From NCBI RefSeq assembly GCF_015832195.1, contig NC_052028.1, positions 4,817,501 to 4,881,500 of the forward strand: a stretch of DNA of 64,000 nucleotides. The letters are read 5' to 3'. Each line of letters begins with the position of its first letter. Position 1 is the stretch's first letter. The position numbers and the translations under genes were made by a program. Below are positions 1 through 13,975 of the stretch, one piece after another. Below the pieces are notes generated by a model. That model was not told the origin of the DNA. It saw only the letters and a list, made by a program, of their open reading frames with translations, and searched no databases. The stretch is from Motacilla alba alba. Its lineage: Eukaryota; Chordata; Aves; Passeriformes; Motacillidae.

Positions 1-3000
1 TAAAAAACAAAATAAATTCCCCCAGGAATCACGATTACTCATTCTTACAACTCAGCATCTGAGGAAACAGAAGCTATATTTTCCCTCTTGAACACTAATT
101 TGATGCTGAGAAAAGTCCCTTAACCATTTGTGTGAAAAAATCCAACTGCTACCTTTCAATATTTCTGAATGACAGTCATGGCTCTGAGCAAACAAATGAT
201 GCTCACATATTGTGCCTTGCCTACAGGCATGTTGCTGTAATGAAATGTTATTATGCCTTTTTACAAGATGGTATCTCAGTTTCAATAGGGCAAACATGGC
301 AAGGAAATTTCGGTTTCCATGGGCTCCTTGGACTTTCAGGCAAATACAATTTCACCCACTCAGTGATGATCTTCTCCCATCAGCAACGTGCTACTGAAAA
401 GCCTGAATGACTTGAACAGTCAGCAGTTCCTGAGATATTTATAACAACTTCAGAAACCACAAAAGTCATCCTTCCCACTGAATAGCTGCTCAGCTGCAAG
501 AGAGATGCTATTTGAAGGCCCTCAATAATACTAGCATGCTTCTTAATAAAATGAAAACTAAAAAATTACCAAAGCGTCTTCTTCCACCTCAGCCTGTAGG
601 AAATCAGCTTGATAAGTTCATATTTTTATTTCATTTACCCAGATTGCTGCATTATGTATTTGGAAGCCCAGAGAAAATATCAAAGGACAGAAGGTGTAAA
701 TACGAGTTGGTATTGCATCTAAATACAGTCTGATATGCTCTGGGGATCAACTGTATTGTGATACATTCCAGGAATCATGTTTCTTAGAGTCCAGCTTGCG
801 TAAATCTCTCTTTCAGGCCTGGGCACAGATGGACAATCACTGTGCAAGCACAGACTAATGAACAAATAGTACATACAAGCCTCAGGATCTCACACATGTT
901 CAATATTAGAGCAGGTGCCTCCAGGAGCCAGCATGGAATACACTAGCAACTTACTTTGTAGTAGCTACACCTCCTTCTGGTATTTTATTGACATATAAAA
1001 CTGCCTCTTCCTCAGACACCTGTGCTCTTCTGCTGCACAGTACTAAGCATCCAGAAACTTGTGGTTATTTTCAGGGCAAGAAATGAGTTTGTACACCACT
1101 CCAGTGTAAGTGGTGCTGATGAAATGTAAGAAACCCAAAAGGACACCAGGAAAACAGCTCTGTTTTAGCACTGGGTTGTTCCAACTACTGTTTCGATCTT
1201 CACATAGCTCTTTTGCCAGTTTTCTCCATAAGGCCACGTTTCCATTTCTTTACACAAATAAAAGGAGTGGTACCATATAGGAGCAGTGCCTCTTCCAAAA
1301 ATCAGTGGGTTTAGCACATGAACATGGAAAATCACAGGAATTGCACTCTCTGATGACAAAGAAAAGCATATAAGGAGGGGCCAATTATTTGGGTTGGGAA
1401 AAACATTTAAAGCTACTTCACATAAATCTGTTACATGGACAGGAGTCCTACTGCAAGCTGAAAAATGTAGGGAGTTAGCTTTAAGAACAATGATAACAAG
1501 CCTTTGAGAGCAGGTAACTTTAGGAAAAGACAGGTTCTTCAAGGTACTTCCATCTCCCCAGTATCATCACATCATTCTTTCATGAGTTTAGCCTAATCTG
1601 ATGTTCTCTAACCATGAGACAGACAAAATATAAATTGAAAAAATCGTCCTCTACTTTTACCAGAGATAGTGTTTCTTGTTCACAGATGGTTAAGATTTCA
1701 GCATGGTCTCTGCGGTGCTACCAACAGCTTTTGAAGTGTTGAAGAACTTTGATGAGAGGTCTGCGAGCCAAAGACTGAACAGGCAAGTGGACAAACAGCT
1801 GCTCATAAGAAACCTCTCACTTGATTTGAGAGGCAGAGCTCCAGCCTTCCTGAATCATTGCCAATCATCCCGAGCTTCTTACAGGAAGAGTGTAGAGAAG
1901 AGAGTCAGCGATTTCAAATGCTACAGAGAAGCTGAACAAATAGATAAAAGTACTTCCCTTATCACTGCCAAGGAAGGAGAGTGTCATAGAACTTGTAAAA
2001 GCTTAAATGAAGCAGAAAGTCGTTTTTAACCTGTGTGAAATACAAGGAAATTAAAAGCAAAGAAAAAAGTTAATTTTCAGGTTGCTCCTATAGTATCTGA
2101 CAGAAGCCATTCAATTCTGCCAGGAGCTTCTGCAAAAAGTCACAAAAGAACATTTTATGGATAAAAATCACCCAAACAAAAAACCCCAAACACCATCCAC
2201 AACAAAATTTGGATTATTAATTAGATTTTCTCTCCTTTGACCTAAGGAACAGAACTTAGGGAAGCATCTTTTATAACTTACTACTTAAGAACTAAGTGAA
2301 AAAAGTTTTATAATAAAAGAGAATAAAAAATTAATAGTATCTTCTGAAACTCATTATTTATGGGATAATTTAGTTTCAAAAAGCTCTATTTATTCTTATA
2401 TATACACATATGAAACCTTTCCTATCCATTTTCCATCTGAAGGGGAATTTTATCCTACCTGAGTAGAACGTGACACTTCAGCGTCACATTAACAATCAAT
2501 TCAAACCCATTGCCTTCAACAAGCTGACAGATTCCTTGAAAAGAACAATGTGCAGAGTGTAAACACAAAGCACATCCCACAGAATATTTAGAAAATGTAA
2601 TGACACTTAAACAGCCACCTACACGTCACTTTACACATGTGACAGTAGGCATTCACTGCAGCATTTGGGCTGATTGGCCAGGCTTAGGCTGAGCTTTATA
2701 AATGAAGTATTCACTAGAAAAAGCAGTGTGTATCTTGATTTAATTATGCACTAATCAGTGAAGTATGCAAGTATTTGTAATTAGGGAGATTATTAATAGT
2801 GGGATACTGTACATGAGGAAAGGTATCAATCTCTGGTGTGACGAATTTAGAGGAAGTTTTTGGTAAAATTTCTCATTTTGAAAGGCAAGACAAAATACAT
2901 TCAGAGTATGGATTCTCGTGAACTGAGCTTCAGTTTACAAGGGAAAAGTAAAAGTAAAATACTTTGGGTTTGTTTCACTTTATTAAATTTAGTTAAACAC

Positions 3001-6000
3001 CAAGTACAGACAAACCTGCAAACCTCCCTTCAAAGGTTTTATCATTCATCAGCCACACACAATGCATTTAGCACCAAGCTGGATTGACTTTATCAGACAC
3101 ACATCTCTTTTATAGAAAAGAATAAAAAGGCATTATTCTAACTCAGTTATGGTTTGAACAAAGGCGCTGCTGCTTGCTTACCTGGGTGACCTATATCATC
3201 TAAGTTTTCTTTATAAAACTAATAATTGACAAACTGAATAATGTGCTGTAATGGAGTTCTCGTTAAACAGTTTCATCATTTCTCTACTAGAAGGAAAGGC
3301 TCATGATTAAATAATAATTGAAAAATCTTGTGGTTATTTTGAGAGGCTCTTTTTAAAAGCTCTCCATGTTGTGACCTTCACACAGTGATGTAGATACAGC
3401 TGCAGGCAAAAGCTCTTTCCTTAGAATTCAGGAAAAAGGAAGATCCCAGCTAACCTCAGCAGTTTATGCACCCAGCTGCTGCAGTATTTTCTTTATAGCC
3501 TTAATTCACCAGCCCATATTACTGTTTTCCTCAGTTCCCTGGCTAAATATCGGCCTTCAATTTCTCGGTCTCAATTCCTGATTGCCTTAGTTCATTTGAT
3601 TATGAGGGGGGCATTCATATTATCCAAAAAAAACCATCATGAAGAGAGAGACTGCAAACAGGATACAGCTTCAGCAGGCTCTCGAATGGGATAGGGACAA
3701 AAAGCCCAACGATGCTGTGCCAGAGCAGGGCACAGAATGTGGGACTGGAGTCACCTCAGAGGCAATGGAAAATTTTCCAGGTGCTGAAGCCCTGACTGAC
3801 AGGAACTGGGGAGAACAGCATGGACATTCATGGAGTAACACCTCACCTCAACATACCCAGGAGGATTTTTTGGTTTGGTTTGGGATTTTTGTAGGCTTTA
3901 ATGGGTTTTCTGCTTGTTTGTTTTAGCATTCCATCCATTCCTCCTGTAATCATGACTGCTAGAAACACCTGTATCTCTGAGAGGATGGAACCCAAGATCC
4001 TGTTGTACATCTCCCGGGTCAACACTGACCTGAATGGAAAATCTAATGGCTACCCAAGTGCTCAATGTCAGCTACGAGCAACTCAACGGCAAGATGGCAT
4101 TTGGGTTCATTCTTTTAGGCCACCAAAGCAGTCTTGCCACATCTCCGTCCTTAATCTCCAGAATATCTTCAAGCACTCTGTTCCAGATAGTATTTATTGA
4201 GCTCTTTCAATATATACCAGACAGTGTAGCAGTAATTCATCACATCATCCTGCCAACCTACACTACAGTCTTGCTGGGTTGTATTAAAATTGCAACAAAT
4301 GTTTAAACTTTTTAATGCTGTCATTTCACATTCCTGTCATACACAAGGCTTTAAAGTTTACCAGTACTACACATCCACTTTTTGTCCCTAACCCCATCAT
4401 CTAGACTCTCTCTGCACTGAATACATAAGCCATTTACCTGGACCAAATTGAGTTTATGTGTAGTTAAGTCTTTAAAAGTCATTCCTGCTAGTCAATTCCC
4501 TCATTAGGAAACCACTTCCTATCAGAAGTGCCCTCAGGTTTTGAGAGCACATCAAAATTGGATCCACTTAAGCAACCGAGCTTTGATACTGCGCTTAATG
4601 ACTTTCTAAATTTGTCATTTACAAAGTACTTTACAAGCCTTCCTGAAGAAGAGCTGAAGTCTGCCCATGCAGGAGCTCACCTCCCCAGCTCTCCTCCTTC
4701 AGGAGCCTCGGTGATGTATGACGTGTGCAATGCCATTTTCTGAGTGTATGACATTTCATTTAAATCCCATCATTTCCTTGGGACCATCTGGCCACTTTCT
4801 CAGCTAGGAACAGATCGCACAACTGTGACAGCTCTTCCTCTCTCCTCTCTCAGATCAGTGCCTCCTGTTGTTCCCAAGCTACCTGGGTCGCTCCGGGAGA
4901 GAAACAGACACAACATTCCCAGGCAGTTCTCCCTACAGAACCTGCACTCCACTATGCCATACAGAGCAAGTCTGCATCTTCCCTGCTGTTCCTTGTACCC
5001 AAAATATCGATATTCTATCCCAAAATTATAAGGGCATGTTATGTTTCCCACACACACGCCGTTGATGATGACACAGACCTGCTCCAACTGCATCACCACT
5101 ACTTAAACATCCCCTTTTTACGAGGAAAGTATTTCCTGCTGGTGAAAGTGAATATTTCTTGGTGGGGAACTTTTAGCATCTCCCACTTGTTTAACCCAAA
5201 CAGAATCTGGGACCAACAACATAAAAAGCTTTTACTTTCTACTCCCTTACAACTCAGACACATTAGCATGCATACGACAAGCCCAAAATAGTCTCAAGAG
5301 TAGAACCACAGTGTTGCTATAATCTTTCCTGCAAATTATGAAGTGTGAAATAGAAAGCTGAAAAAAATTAAAAAATTAAATATTGATAACAACTTGTCAA
5401 AATTACAACACTAAAAGTAAGAAAATAAACTCCTTGGCTGTCATCTGTCTGGTGCCTTTTTGTAAACTCCTCTGATGCAATAGCATCTTTTCTTTTCTAT
5501 TAAAATTCCAAGTTTGCTATTCAAGAACATCCCAGGAAAAGCTCAGATTATACTGCTCATAAAATTGAAACAACGATAAACTGTGAGGTCAGTTTGAATT
5601 ATGAGGTGGGGTTATGCTTTGATTGTAAGATTTACAGATGCATTTAAGAAGTTACTGTAGGAGATTGCCATTGAAAAATTCACAGCAGGAAAAAGGAGAA
5701 AAAAAAAATTACCTAATTTTTCATGAGATTCAATCAGAAGTACAACACAAATACAGTTTTTCATATTTTACCTTATAATTTTTCCAACTTTATTTCCTTT
5801 CTTCATGGCACTCTTTCATTTAGTACATGATATGCGCATAAGGTACAGTCTGATACTCAACTTTTAAATACTACAATACCAAAGCAATATGGAAAAAAAT
5901 AATCACAGTCATTGCCACCAGTATGTCTAAAGCAGCAAACATTAATGGATATTGAACCTGAAAATATCAGTGCAGCACAATATCTATCCATTATATACAA

Positions 6001-9000
6001 TAATGGTACTAGCAGAAAAAGTGTCAAGGGAACAACTTCTCCCAAAAAAAAAAAAAAAAGTCACCAACAACATTTCTACATTTTTTCTTTTACAGCAGAA
6101 GAATAGCAGGATCTAAATTCACATCAAACTGAAAACCCTCCTTCTGGGTTCACTTTGAGCCAACGAGTTCATTTCAGGACTCAAACCAAGATTTGCCCTG
6201 AGTTTACACCCTACTGTTCCATCCTCCTTTCCTCTACCTAAGATTATCTTTTCTCTTCTCTGTTATTGGTCTGTTCAGCTTTTCACTCCCATCTGCCTTA
6301 TGTCAGTTGAATTTCACTGCTTTCCTAACAGCCTGTAACTGGTCATTCAACAACAGTGAAGGCACGAAAAGAGAAAATTGCAGATCTGTTGCAAAAAGAT
6401 TCTGTACATAAATGCTCCTTAAGTATGATCATTCTGTTTTCATGGATTTTTAAACCAAAAGTTACCTTATTTTCCAATGTTTTATATTTTTCAGAAGAAC
6501 ATCATTTTCAGTTCAACTTCAAAAAATACCAAAAAACAGAAGAAACCATCCCTGAAAGAATAGTTGCTTCAAGGTCACTACTTAAACATGACCAGCCCCT
6601 AAGCTTTACTCTGGAAACAGAAATTCTGTAGGCTTAGAAAAGAACATTGCAACTGATGAAAAAAAATCCTTGTGAGAAGTTTGCCATGATGTTTCAGAAT
6701 AAATAGCTACAAGATTTAATCCAAGAAAAAATAAGCATTGAGGAGCAGTTCTGTATCCCCTATAGCTCACACCTTGCATCCCCACAGGTGATTTTCTCTC
6801 CAAAGCTGGCACATGACATCAGAGGTGATCTGAATTTTCACTTGGCCTTTTACATTTGCATGTAGAAAAAAAAATAATTTACTTAAATCTCACAACCCAG
6901 TAAATTGTGTTGAGTACCAATCTGACGACAGATTTGTGTTACAAATCCAGAATTGATCTGTCTAAAGAAGAGATGGCCACATCTAGGCAGCAGCAAAAAC
7001 TATAAGATACAGTAAGAATTTAGAGCCTAATCAGACTTCTAAAAATATAACTGTTTGTAAAATATCAGTAAGGTGTTCTGTTAGGAAGAATTTCAGTATA
7101 CCAGGTAAAATATGGAACTTAATGAGCTTTCATTATTTCAATTTATCTATAAGCATTCCAAGCCTGCTAATATTTCAAGGTTCACAGCATTCTGGTTTAT
7201 GATAAAATTAAATCATACAAAATCTACAAGCACAGAAAATGGTCACAAGCTTTATGAATGGATTTGAATGGGAGCAATTTTTAGAAATTAAGCTTCCTCT
7301 GTGCTACTTGGAGATGACAGAATAGATTTATTGATACCAAAAAAATTGCAAGAAGTACGGGGTTTTTTGTTTGTTTATTTGTTTTTAAGTTTAAATTGTG
7401 ATAGGATCTCTATATTTTAAAAAATAGTAATCTTTTAGAGCTGTACTACTCTTTCAATCCTTGAGCTGTATCAGGGAAAAAGCTTTAACAGCACTTTCAA
7501 TATATTCAGAGCTGTAAGCATCGTGAGTTCCCTCTAATATTGCTAGGCATAAATGGGTAAAGTCTCATACCAAGTAATGTCTTGCTTTATGCTGGTATCC
7601 TGCAAATATGAAACCATATCAGAGTACAAATTTCTCTTGAAATATAGATTCTTGTTACTTCCTCTCAGAATGAACACCTAGCAGGTTATTGATCTGCTTC
7701 TGAAGGACACAGTGTTTATTATGTAGAAAACCACTGCTGGGCACAAGTGTGAGAAATTAATGATGGTTTTGTAAGTGTCCACACTGTGGTGCTGAACCAG
7801 TGGGGCAACTGTCAATCTATATGATAATGTATCCCAAAACTTCATAAAATCAGTGATGTGAAGAAGCATTGATTTTTGAGCTAACCAGGGTTTGTGAAAG
7901 AGTTAGGCTACAAAGTTTACTGAAGTTAACACCTCTGTGTACACAGCAGTTGCTTCAAACTTGTGTGATGTTTTTTTAAAACAACCAAACACACAGAAAC
8001 TCTTCTCACAGAAACCCAAAATGAATTTCACATGCTGGTTTATTACTTGCTTGCTGTTTAATCATGTTGCTCTTTCTCCTATTAATATCACTGTTAGAAA
8101 CATGAAAAATGGATTCACTGCACTGTATTTCCAATTACTGAATAATTCACTTATTATGGGGAGGAAAATGAAAAACAAGTGAACAGACTCATTCTTTTAT
8201 CAGTCTGTGACAGTGTGTATAAAAGTGGGTTCTGAGATCATTATGTTTTCTTAGACAAAAGGTGTGACACACTGCTGCCACTGAAATGGAGACAACCACC
8301 TGCACAGAAGTGAATTCCTGCTACAGCACTGAAGGCCAATCATTCCATAATGCCAGAATTCGACTAGTCAGGTTTTTAATTTGAAATTATGCTCAGAAGC
8401 CTTAACAAAACTGTACTAAAATCAATGGAAGTTGTCATATTTTCTGTGAATGGTATTATTAAAAGGAAAAATCAATTAACCAGTCTCCGATTCTTTTCAA
8501 AACATGGGCTTCCTTGTACAAACCATTATTAGTAAATGCACATTCCCTCCTTAGTTTTGATGAAGAAATGTATCCTGCTATGCCAATGGAGAGGATATAT
8601 TACTTGAAGATTCAATTCAAATCTACAAAAAAAGACTGTTGTTACAAATGAAATCAATTGCACTTTGCTGAAGTTCTTCCTATAAACATACAAACTGTAA
8701 TTTTGCCCTGTTTGCTTTGACAAGCAGTTGCTTGTGTTTGCAGAGCCTGGCACACCCACTTTGCTGAAACCAAGACAACTGTCAGTGAGTACAGGGAGGA
8801 GCCCAAAATAAACACCTACAAAAAATGCTCTTCTGAGAGGCACCCACCATGTGCCAAACAGAATTTTGTCCCAATATGCTTAGAGAGAGCTGGTGTCATG
8901 CTGCTGGAACAGTTGCTCTGAGGGTTGATGATGTTACGGAGGTTCCTCTTCACCTCCTCAGAATCACAAGATCCAAACCCCTTTGTTTTTATTTTAACTA

Positions 9001-9685
9001 AGCTGAGCTTACACTTTCATCACCCTATAGGATGGAGGACAAATTCCTGCAAATCCTCTTGTACTACTTTCCATCTTGAGTTCTTTAAACCTGTGTGAGC
9101 CCAGAAAATTCCCCAGGTAAGAACTTGAGGGCGACCCACACGAAGAACATGACTTTGGATTTGTGCACCTGAGAGGACAGTGCTGAACACAGGACATGCA
9201 GACTCCACTTCTACTGCCAGGCTGTTTGGTCACAAGTGAACTGGTGCTGAGCCCAAAGTCTCATTTCTGTGACTTTAAACCACACTAAACACAAGTGTTC
9301 TGCCTCAGCCCAATGCATAGATTTCCTTTCCAAAAGCCCCTCAATACCAGTAATAAATGAGCAAAAGAATTGTTTTTACAACTTCAAAACCATGGAAAAA
9401 ATACCTAAAATTAAATCTGATTGTTATGAATTAGCATCATTGTTACAGCTATCAGCACATTGTGGATTATTAATATTACTTCAAGCTGTGTAGAAAAATC
9501 ACATATAAAAACTGTTTCTCTTTGGAAATTTCTTTCTGCTTCTCATCATTAAGTTTAATTTAAGATACTCGGAGCACAAACTTCTGTGACAGATTATGGC
9601 ATGAAAAGTAAATTGTAAAATCACACATAATATCTATCATATGATGCACATATACCAGTTTCCTGACAGTGATGCTAAAAAAACC
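1..9685 (-). other. TENM2: TENM2 intron downstream of the second coding exon (partial)
   Basis: AT-rich sequence without a recognisable exon, RNA gene or large repeat. It contains a 16-base A tract at 6044-6059 and several short incidental open frames (longest 125 codons, 1165-1542). The proline-rich exon expected next in TENM2 is not present here. I see nothing else I can support. Confidence 0.8.
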
Positions 9686-9691
9686 CAAAAC

Positions 9692-10116
9692 TATTGTAAA
9701 TGCAGACAACCCTCATGAGGGGAGAGAATGGCGAGGAGAACTCCATCTTACCAGAAAGCTAATTTATTATTTTATTATACTATATTATATTAAATACTAT
9801 ACTATACTAAAGAATACAGAAAAGATACTTACTGAGTGCTAAAAAGATAATAATGAAAACTCGTGACTCTTTCCAGAGTCTGGACACAGCTTGGCCCAGA
9901 TTGGCCAATGAATCAAAACACTCACACCAGAATCCAATGAAACAATCACCTGTGGGTAAACAATCCCCAGACACATTCCACATGAGCACAACACAGGAGA
10001 AGCAAATGAGGTAAGAATTGTTTTCTTTTTCTCTGAGGCCTCTATTGCTGCCTTTCTGCTTCCCAGGAGAGAAACCCTGGGTGAAGGGATCATGTTCAAA
10101 GACTGTGAATGCCACA
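9692..10116 (-). mobile_element. Endogenous-retrovirus LTR, family 1 copy A (sense to TENM2)
   Basis: A 425-bp element flanked by an exact 6-bp duplication, caaaac at 9686-9691 and 10117-10122. Read on the minus strand it starts TGTGGCATTCAC and ends TTTACAATA (TG...TA). It has the family hallmarks: a CCAAT-like middle (ATTGGCCAATCTGGGCC), a TATA-like repeat run (TAGTATAGTATTTAATATAA), AATAAA at 9763-9768, and a purine-rich GATGGAG motif. It is a solo LTR with no coding content, lying 127 bp downstream of a TENM2 donor. Confidence 0.88.
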
Positions 10117-10235
10117 CAAAACATGTTAAAAACCAGCTTTAGTCAAACTGAGAAAGTGCAGACTTCACCTTTGAAAGCAGAGTGGTGTATTTTTAAGTAG
10201 GTTAGGAATAGCAGATTAGGAATACGCTGAAGCAA

Positions 10236-10246
10236 AACCCTACCGT
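10236..10246 (-). promoter_or_regulatory. TENM2: Splice donor of the second TENM2 coding exon
   Basis: The minus strand reads AACG|GTAGGG after the codons for DEEN. The phase-1 ending agrees with the conserved Gly codon that spans this junction in the family. Confidence 0.9.
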
Positions 10247-10519
10247 TCTCCTCATCTGATTTGTTGTCGTTGTCGGAGTCGGTGAGCGTGAGCGCCGAGT
10301 TCTCGCGGCTCGACAGGCCGGAGCTCCTCCTGGATTTGATGCCTCTGCCCCAGAGCCTGATGGCATGCTCTGGGGACATCCCTCCCTCCGTGTCCGAGTC
10401 GTTGTCGGAGCCCGTGCTCAGGGAATAGCCCTGGTGCAGGATCCCTATGTCCGAGCAGTACCCGCTCCGGTGCGGAGACGGCTCGCAGATCCCCAGTTCT
10501 GCAAGGGTGAAGTTTGTTC
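10244..10519 (-). CDS. TENM2: Teneurin-2, second coding exon (cytoplasmic domain)
   Basis: This 276-bp exon, phase 1 at both ends, continues the teneurin-2 intracellular domain for 92 codons. Recognisable stretches are [52 protein letters not shown] and [16 protein letters not shown]. It is rich in Ser, Asp and Glu, as expected of a disordered signalling tail; in the family this tail can be released by proteolysis and move to the nucleus. The acceptor is AG at 10520-10521 behind a nearly pure pyrimidine tract (10524-10548), and the donor is GT at 10242-10243, reading AACG|GTAGGG. The exon is GC- and CpG-rich against AT-rich introns. Small differences from recalled orthologues are SDND for SDAD and SDEENG for SDDENG; both are conservative. 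The next family exon (proline-rich) was not found in 1-10243, so it should lie outside the window. Confidence 0.97.
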
Positions 10520-10550
10520 CTAGAAAAAAAAATAAAGAAAAAGAAATGAA
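10520..10550 (-). promoter_or_regulatory. TENM2: Splice acceptor and pyrimidine tract of the second TENM2 coding exon
   Basis: Read on the minus strand, a long T/C-rich run ends TTTTTTTCTAG at 10520-10521 directly before the GAACAAAC exon start. The phase and the encoded residues match the preceding exon. Confidence 0.92.
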
Positions 10551-13548
10551 AATTAAGTCATTTAAATAGCTGGGAGATTTATTTTCAGCTTGAAAATATC
10601 AGATCTCTTTTTAATTTTGCTCAGTTCTGGTGTATACCAATGAATTACAGAAATCTCTGGTGCAATGGTATAGCAAGGCTTAACCTTGAAAATGCATGAA
10701 ATATACAAAATAAATGTAGGAAAGGCCTCTAAATTCTAGGATACTCTTTTGGCCCCAAATAATTAATCACTTAATTAACATAAACCTCATGACAAGTGCT
10801 AATGACATGACCTGCTTTAGTGTGTATGTAACCTCATATTTGTAGGACAGAGCATGAGCTTTGAAGTCATCCATTTGATTACTCAAATAGAGATTTTTTT
10901 TTTTTTAAATCAAGCTCATTTCCAAATACACAAGTCTATCACAGAGATAGTGAAAGAATGCAAATCTATCAGCGAGGAAACATGTAACTTTGTCACCAAT
11001 TTTATATTTACATTTGGTGCAAAGGGGAATTTAATATCTGCTAAAAAAAACAAGATAGACCTTACATTGTAACTGTTTTCTTTTTCCCCCATATTCCAGA
11101 AGAAAGAATGAATCAATACCAAAATCAGGAGGTCATTTGGTTTGAAGGCAAAACTTTCTGAGACAATGTCAAAACACGTGATCTTTAGCAGTTAATAACG
11201 ACTCAGTGGACAAAATCTTATACATTTTTAAAGCACTCAGAGTTCCCCAGGGTTCTCAGGAAGTCCAGAGCTGCCGCCTTATTTCTGCTTATGTACTTGT
11301 TTCCTACAGTAATGAACAGGGCAGTAAAAAAATAAAGGGAAATATTCACTGGTCTCTAAGGCTTTCAAAGATTTTGAAAAGCAAAGTAATTTGAGCTTCA
11401 TTACATTGGGTTAAAAACAAAAACCAGACTGAAGTTGCTGGCAATATTACTGCCAATTATTTAACTAATTTCTTAATTCACAGGGAAACCAGATCTGTGG
11501 TCTGTGTTTCTAAAACAGTAGTTTTATTTAGTCCAAAATCCATTTCTATTTTTTCCTCTTCCTCTATATATTTGTCAGAATGAAGCTACACAATGGAAGT
11601 TCATACACGAAATAAAACACACAAATAAGTGTCTTCTATTAATAAAGAAGGTAACCACGTTTTTGTTTTTTTTTTTAAGTATTAGAACTTCTTTCTCAGA
11701 TTAGCCAGGAAAGATCATAGAGTTTTAAATCCATCTGGTTCCCCTTTCTGTATCAGCCCTCTCCAGTCTCATATCTAACTGCCAAAGCACATTTTGGATA
11801 AGGGGTACATGCACATATGTAAAATGCAAAACTGGGGCCCAGTTTAAATTTATTCCTGAAGCTCATCAGTTAAGGGAAGGGGATGGATTTCTTCTGGAAG
11901 CCTGACCTATGTCCTCAGCCAGCAATGACCAGGCTTGGGCGTGGCTCTGTCACCCTGAGGTCAAACAGCCCCGCTGTGAGACCAGCACCAGGAGAAGAAT
12001 TCCACCCGACAATGCTTCTCAAGGAATGGAACACTTAGTGGCAATGTGTAAAAAGAATATAAAAAGTCTGACATTTAAAAAGCCGGCTCCAAATTAACCC
12101 AAACCCTTCTAGTTAAGAGCATATTCTATCTGCCCTCTAATATTTAATGTAGTAATCAGAAATTCAGTGGTTTAGTCAAAAGCAGGGAGCTCAACAGTCC
12201 TAAAAATGAGCTTCACAAGTGAACTCCAGTCTAGAGATTTTTAGCTTCTTGTTGTCTTTTTGCCTTTTTTTTTTAATAAGTGAAGAGTTCTAGCATGACA
12301 GATAAAGCTACTGTAAAGAAAAATATAAACTTTAATCGTGCAATTTCAGTAGAAGACATTTAACAAAACCAGTTTGATTGGAGTTTTGCTCCAGCCATAT
12401 TAGCAAACTAAGGTTAGACTTATTAATAAAAAGGTCAAAATCACACCAAAATGAATTTAAAAAATGGACTGAACTGAATCACAGTAGCCCACCCCAGGCA
12501 GAGTAATGTTGACATTAGATACATGTTAAAATTACTAAACTCATAATGAAAATGAAGTTTTTCAAATTTTCATCTTTGCTGGTGGCATGTCTACAAATAC
12601 ACACAAATAATGAATTTTTAAGCTAAATTAAGCTGTTGTACATACACAGTAAAGCATTTTGATGATATTCTGTGGATTTTAAGAGCCTTTACAAGCCCAG
12701 ATGATTTCACTTTGATTAGCATCCTGTTCTTCCTTTGTCTGAGGAAAATGGTATAGGCACAGAAATACACTATTCACAAAACTCACTCACCCATTTGAGT
12801 TTTATTATCTGGGAACTTGGCATTTTCCAGTAACTGACAAAATTTTAAAAAAATTGAGAAGTGGATCATATCAAGAGCACAAATGGAATCAGCCTCTGAA
12901 CCTCTGGGAAAGAATTTTCTATGCTGCTTCTCAGAAATCCCTTTATAGTCTTATGACCTGATGGTAGACATGAAATATTCTAGAAATTTCCCCATCTAGT
13001 AAAGACATGTTCTTTGCTGGTAGATTTTAAATTAGTTTTATATACTAACTTTTGGCATTTGCTTCTGCAAAATATTATTTGAGACTTCTCTGTAAGGCAG
13101 CATATAATGGCAGAATAACTTGTCCTTGGATAATAATTTTTTAACATCTACATACATACATAAAAGAGGCTTTCAGGTATGTATTTTACATCTAAAAATA
13201 TAGAAATGTATCTCTATGATTCCTGATACTTTTCAAGCCTTTAATTTTCTGTAAAATCTGAGGAAAGGAAGATAGAAATACTACAGTTATATTCTCTAGA
13301 CCTTTTCTTATTCTGGACTGTGTTCTCCTACATGCCTTGTTTTCCTAAAATCAAACTGCCCCTGTGTCCTGAATGACATATGAACTGCTTCCACTAACTT
13401 ATTCTTCTCTCATTTACTCAGCCATTATTGCACATTAAGGTACTAATGCCATCACTAGACCACCAGTAGACCCTGTATACTCACCCTTGTATATTCACAT
13501 AGAGGATAAATAAAATCTGGATGCATAGAAATAATTTGTCCAGTAATC

Positions 13549-13975
13549 CACAGAATAAGCTGAGTTGGAAGGGGATCATCAAGTCAAACTCCTGGTCCTG
13601 CACAGGACAGCCCAACCATCACACCTTGTGCCTGGGAGCATTGTCCAAACACCTCCTGAACTCTGTCAGGTGGTGCTGTGACCCTCTTCCTGTGCCCAGC
13701 CATCCCCTGGGTGAAGAATCTTTTTCTAATGTTCAACCTAAACCTCCTGACACAACTTTAGGCCATTCCCTTGGGTCCTGTCATTGGTCACCATAGAGAA
13801 GAGACCAATGTCTGCCCCTTCTCTTCCCCTCACAAGAAAGGGAACCTTCTGTACCCTGCTGTATATGGAATGAGGTCTCTCCTCTTCTCCAAGAGACCAA
13901 GCACCCGCAGCAGCTCCTCACATGGCTTCCCCTCAAAGCCCTTCCCCATCATGGCTGCCCCCCTTTGGGCACCCT
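13549..13975 (-). mobile_element. CR1 LINE fragment (3' end)
   Basis: Typical avian CR1 in reverse orientation: CACAGAATAAGCTGAGTTGG at the element's 3' end, then GGGGATCATCAAGTCAAACT, ATCTTTTTCTAATGTTCAAC, CTAAACCTCCTGACACAACT and GAGGTCTCTCCTCTTCTCCA. It is 5'-truncated as usual and has no intact reading frame. The open frames over it are incidental. Confidence 0.88.

Noticed and set aside
1165..1542. 125-codon minus-strand frame and the neighbouring 108-codon plus frame at 1703-2029
   Set aside because: Both lack recognisable domains, splice context or upstream signals, and frames of this size are expected by chance across six frames of 64 kb.
2600..2830. Possible conserved enhancer with ATTGG and homeodomain-like motifs
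   Set aside because: The motifs are short and common in AT-rich DNA. Without alignment there is no support beyond appearance.
1..10243. Search for the next TENM2 exon (proline-rich part of the cytoplasmic domain)
   Set aside because: No minus-strand frame here resembles it, so it must lie left of the window.
10143..10379. Exon frame read through to 10143 as a longer TENM2 exon
   Set aside because: The frame leaves the family alignment right after the DEENG codons, where a GT donor occurs. The extra codons are intron.
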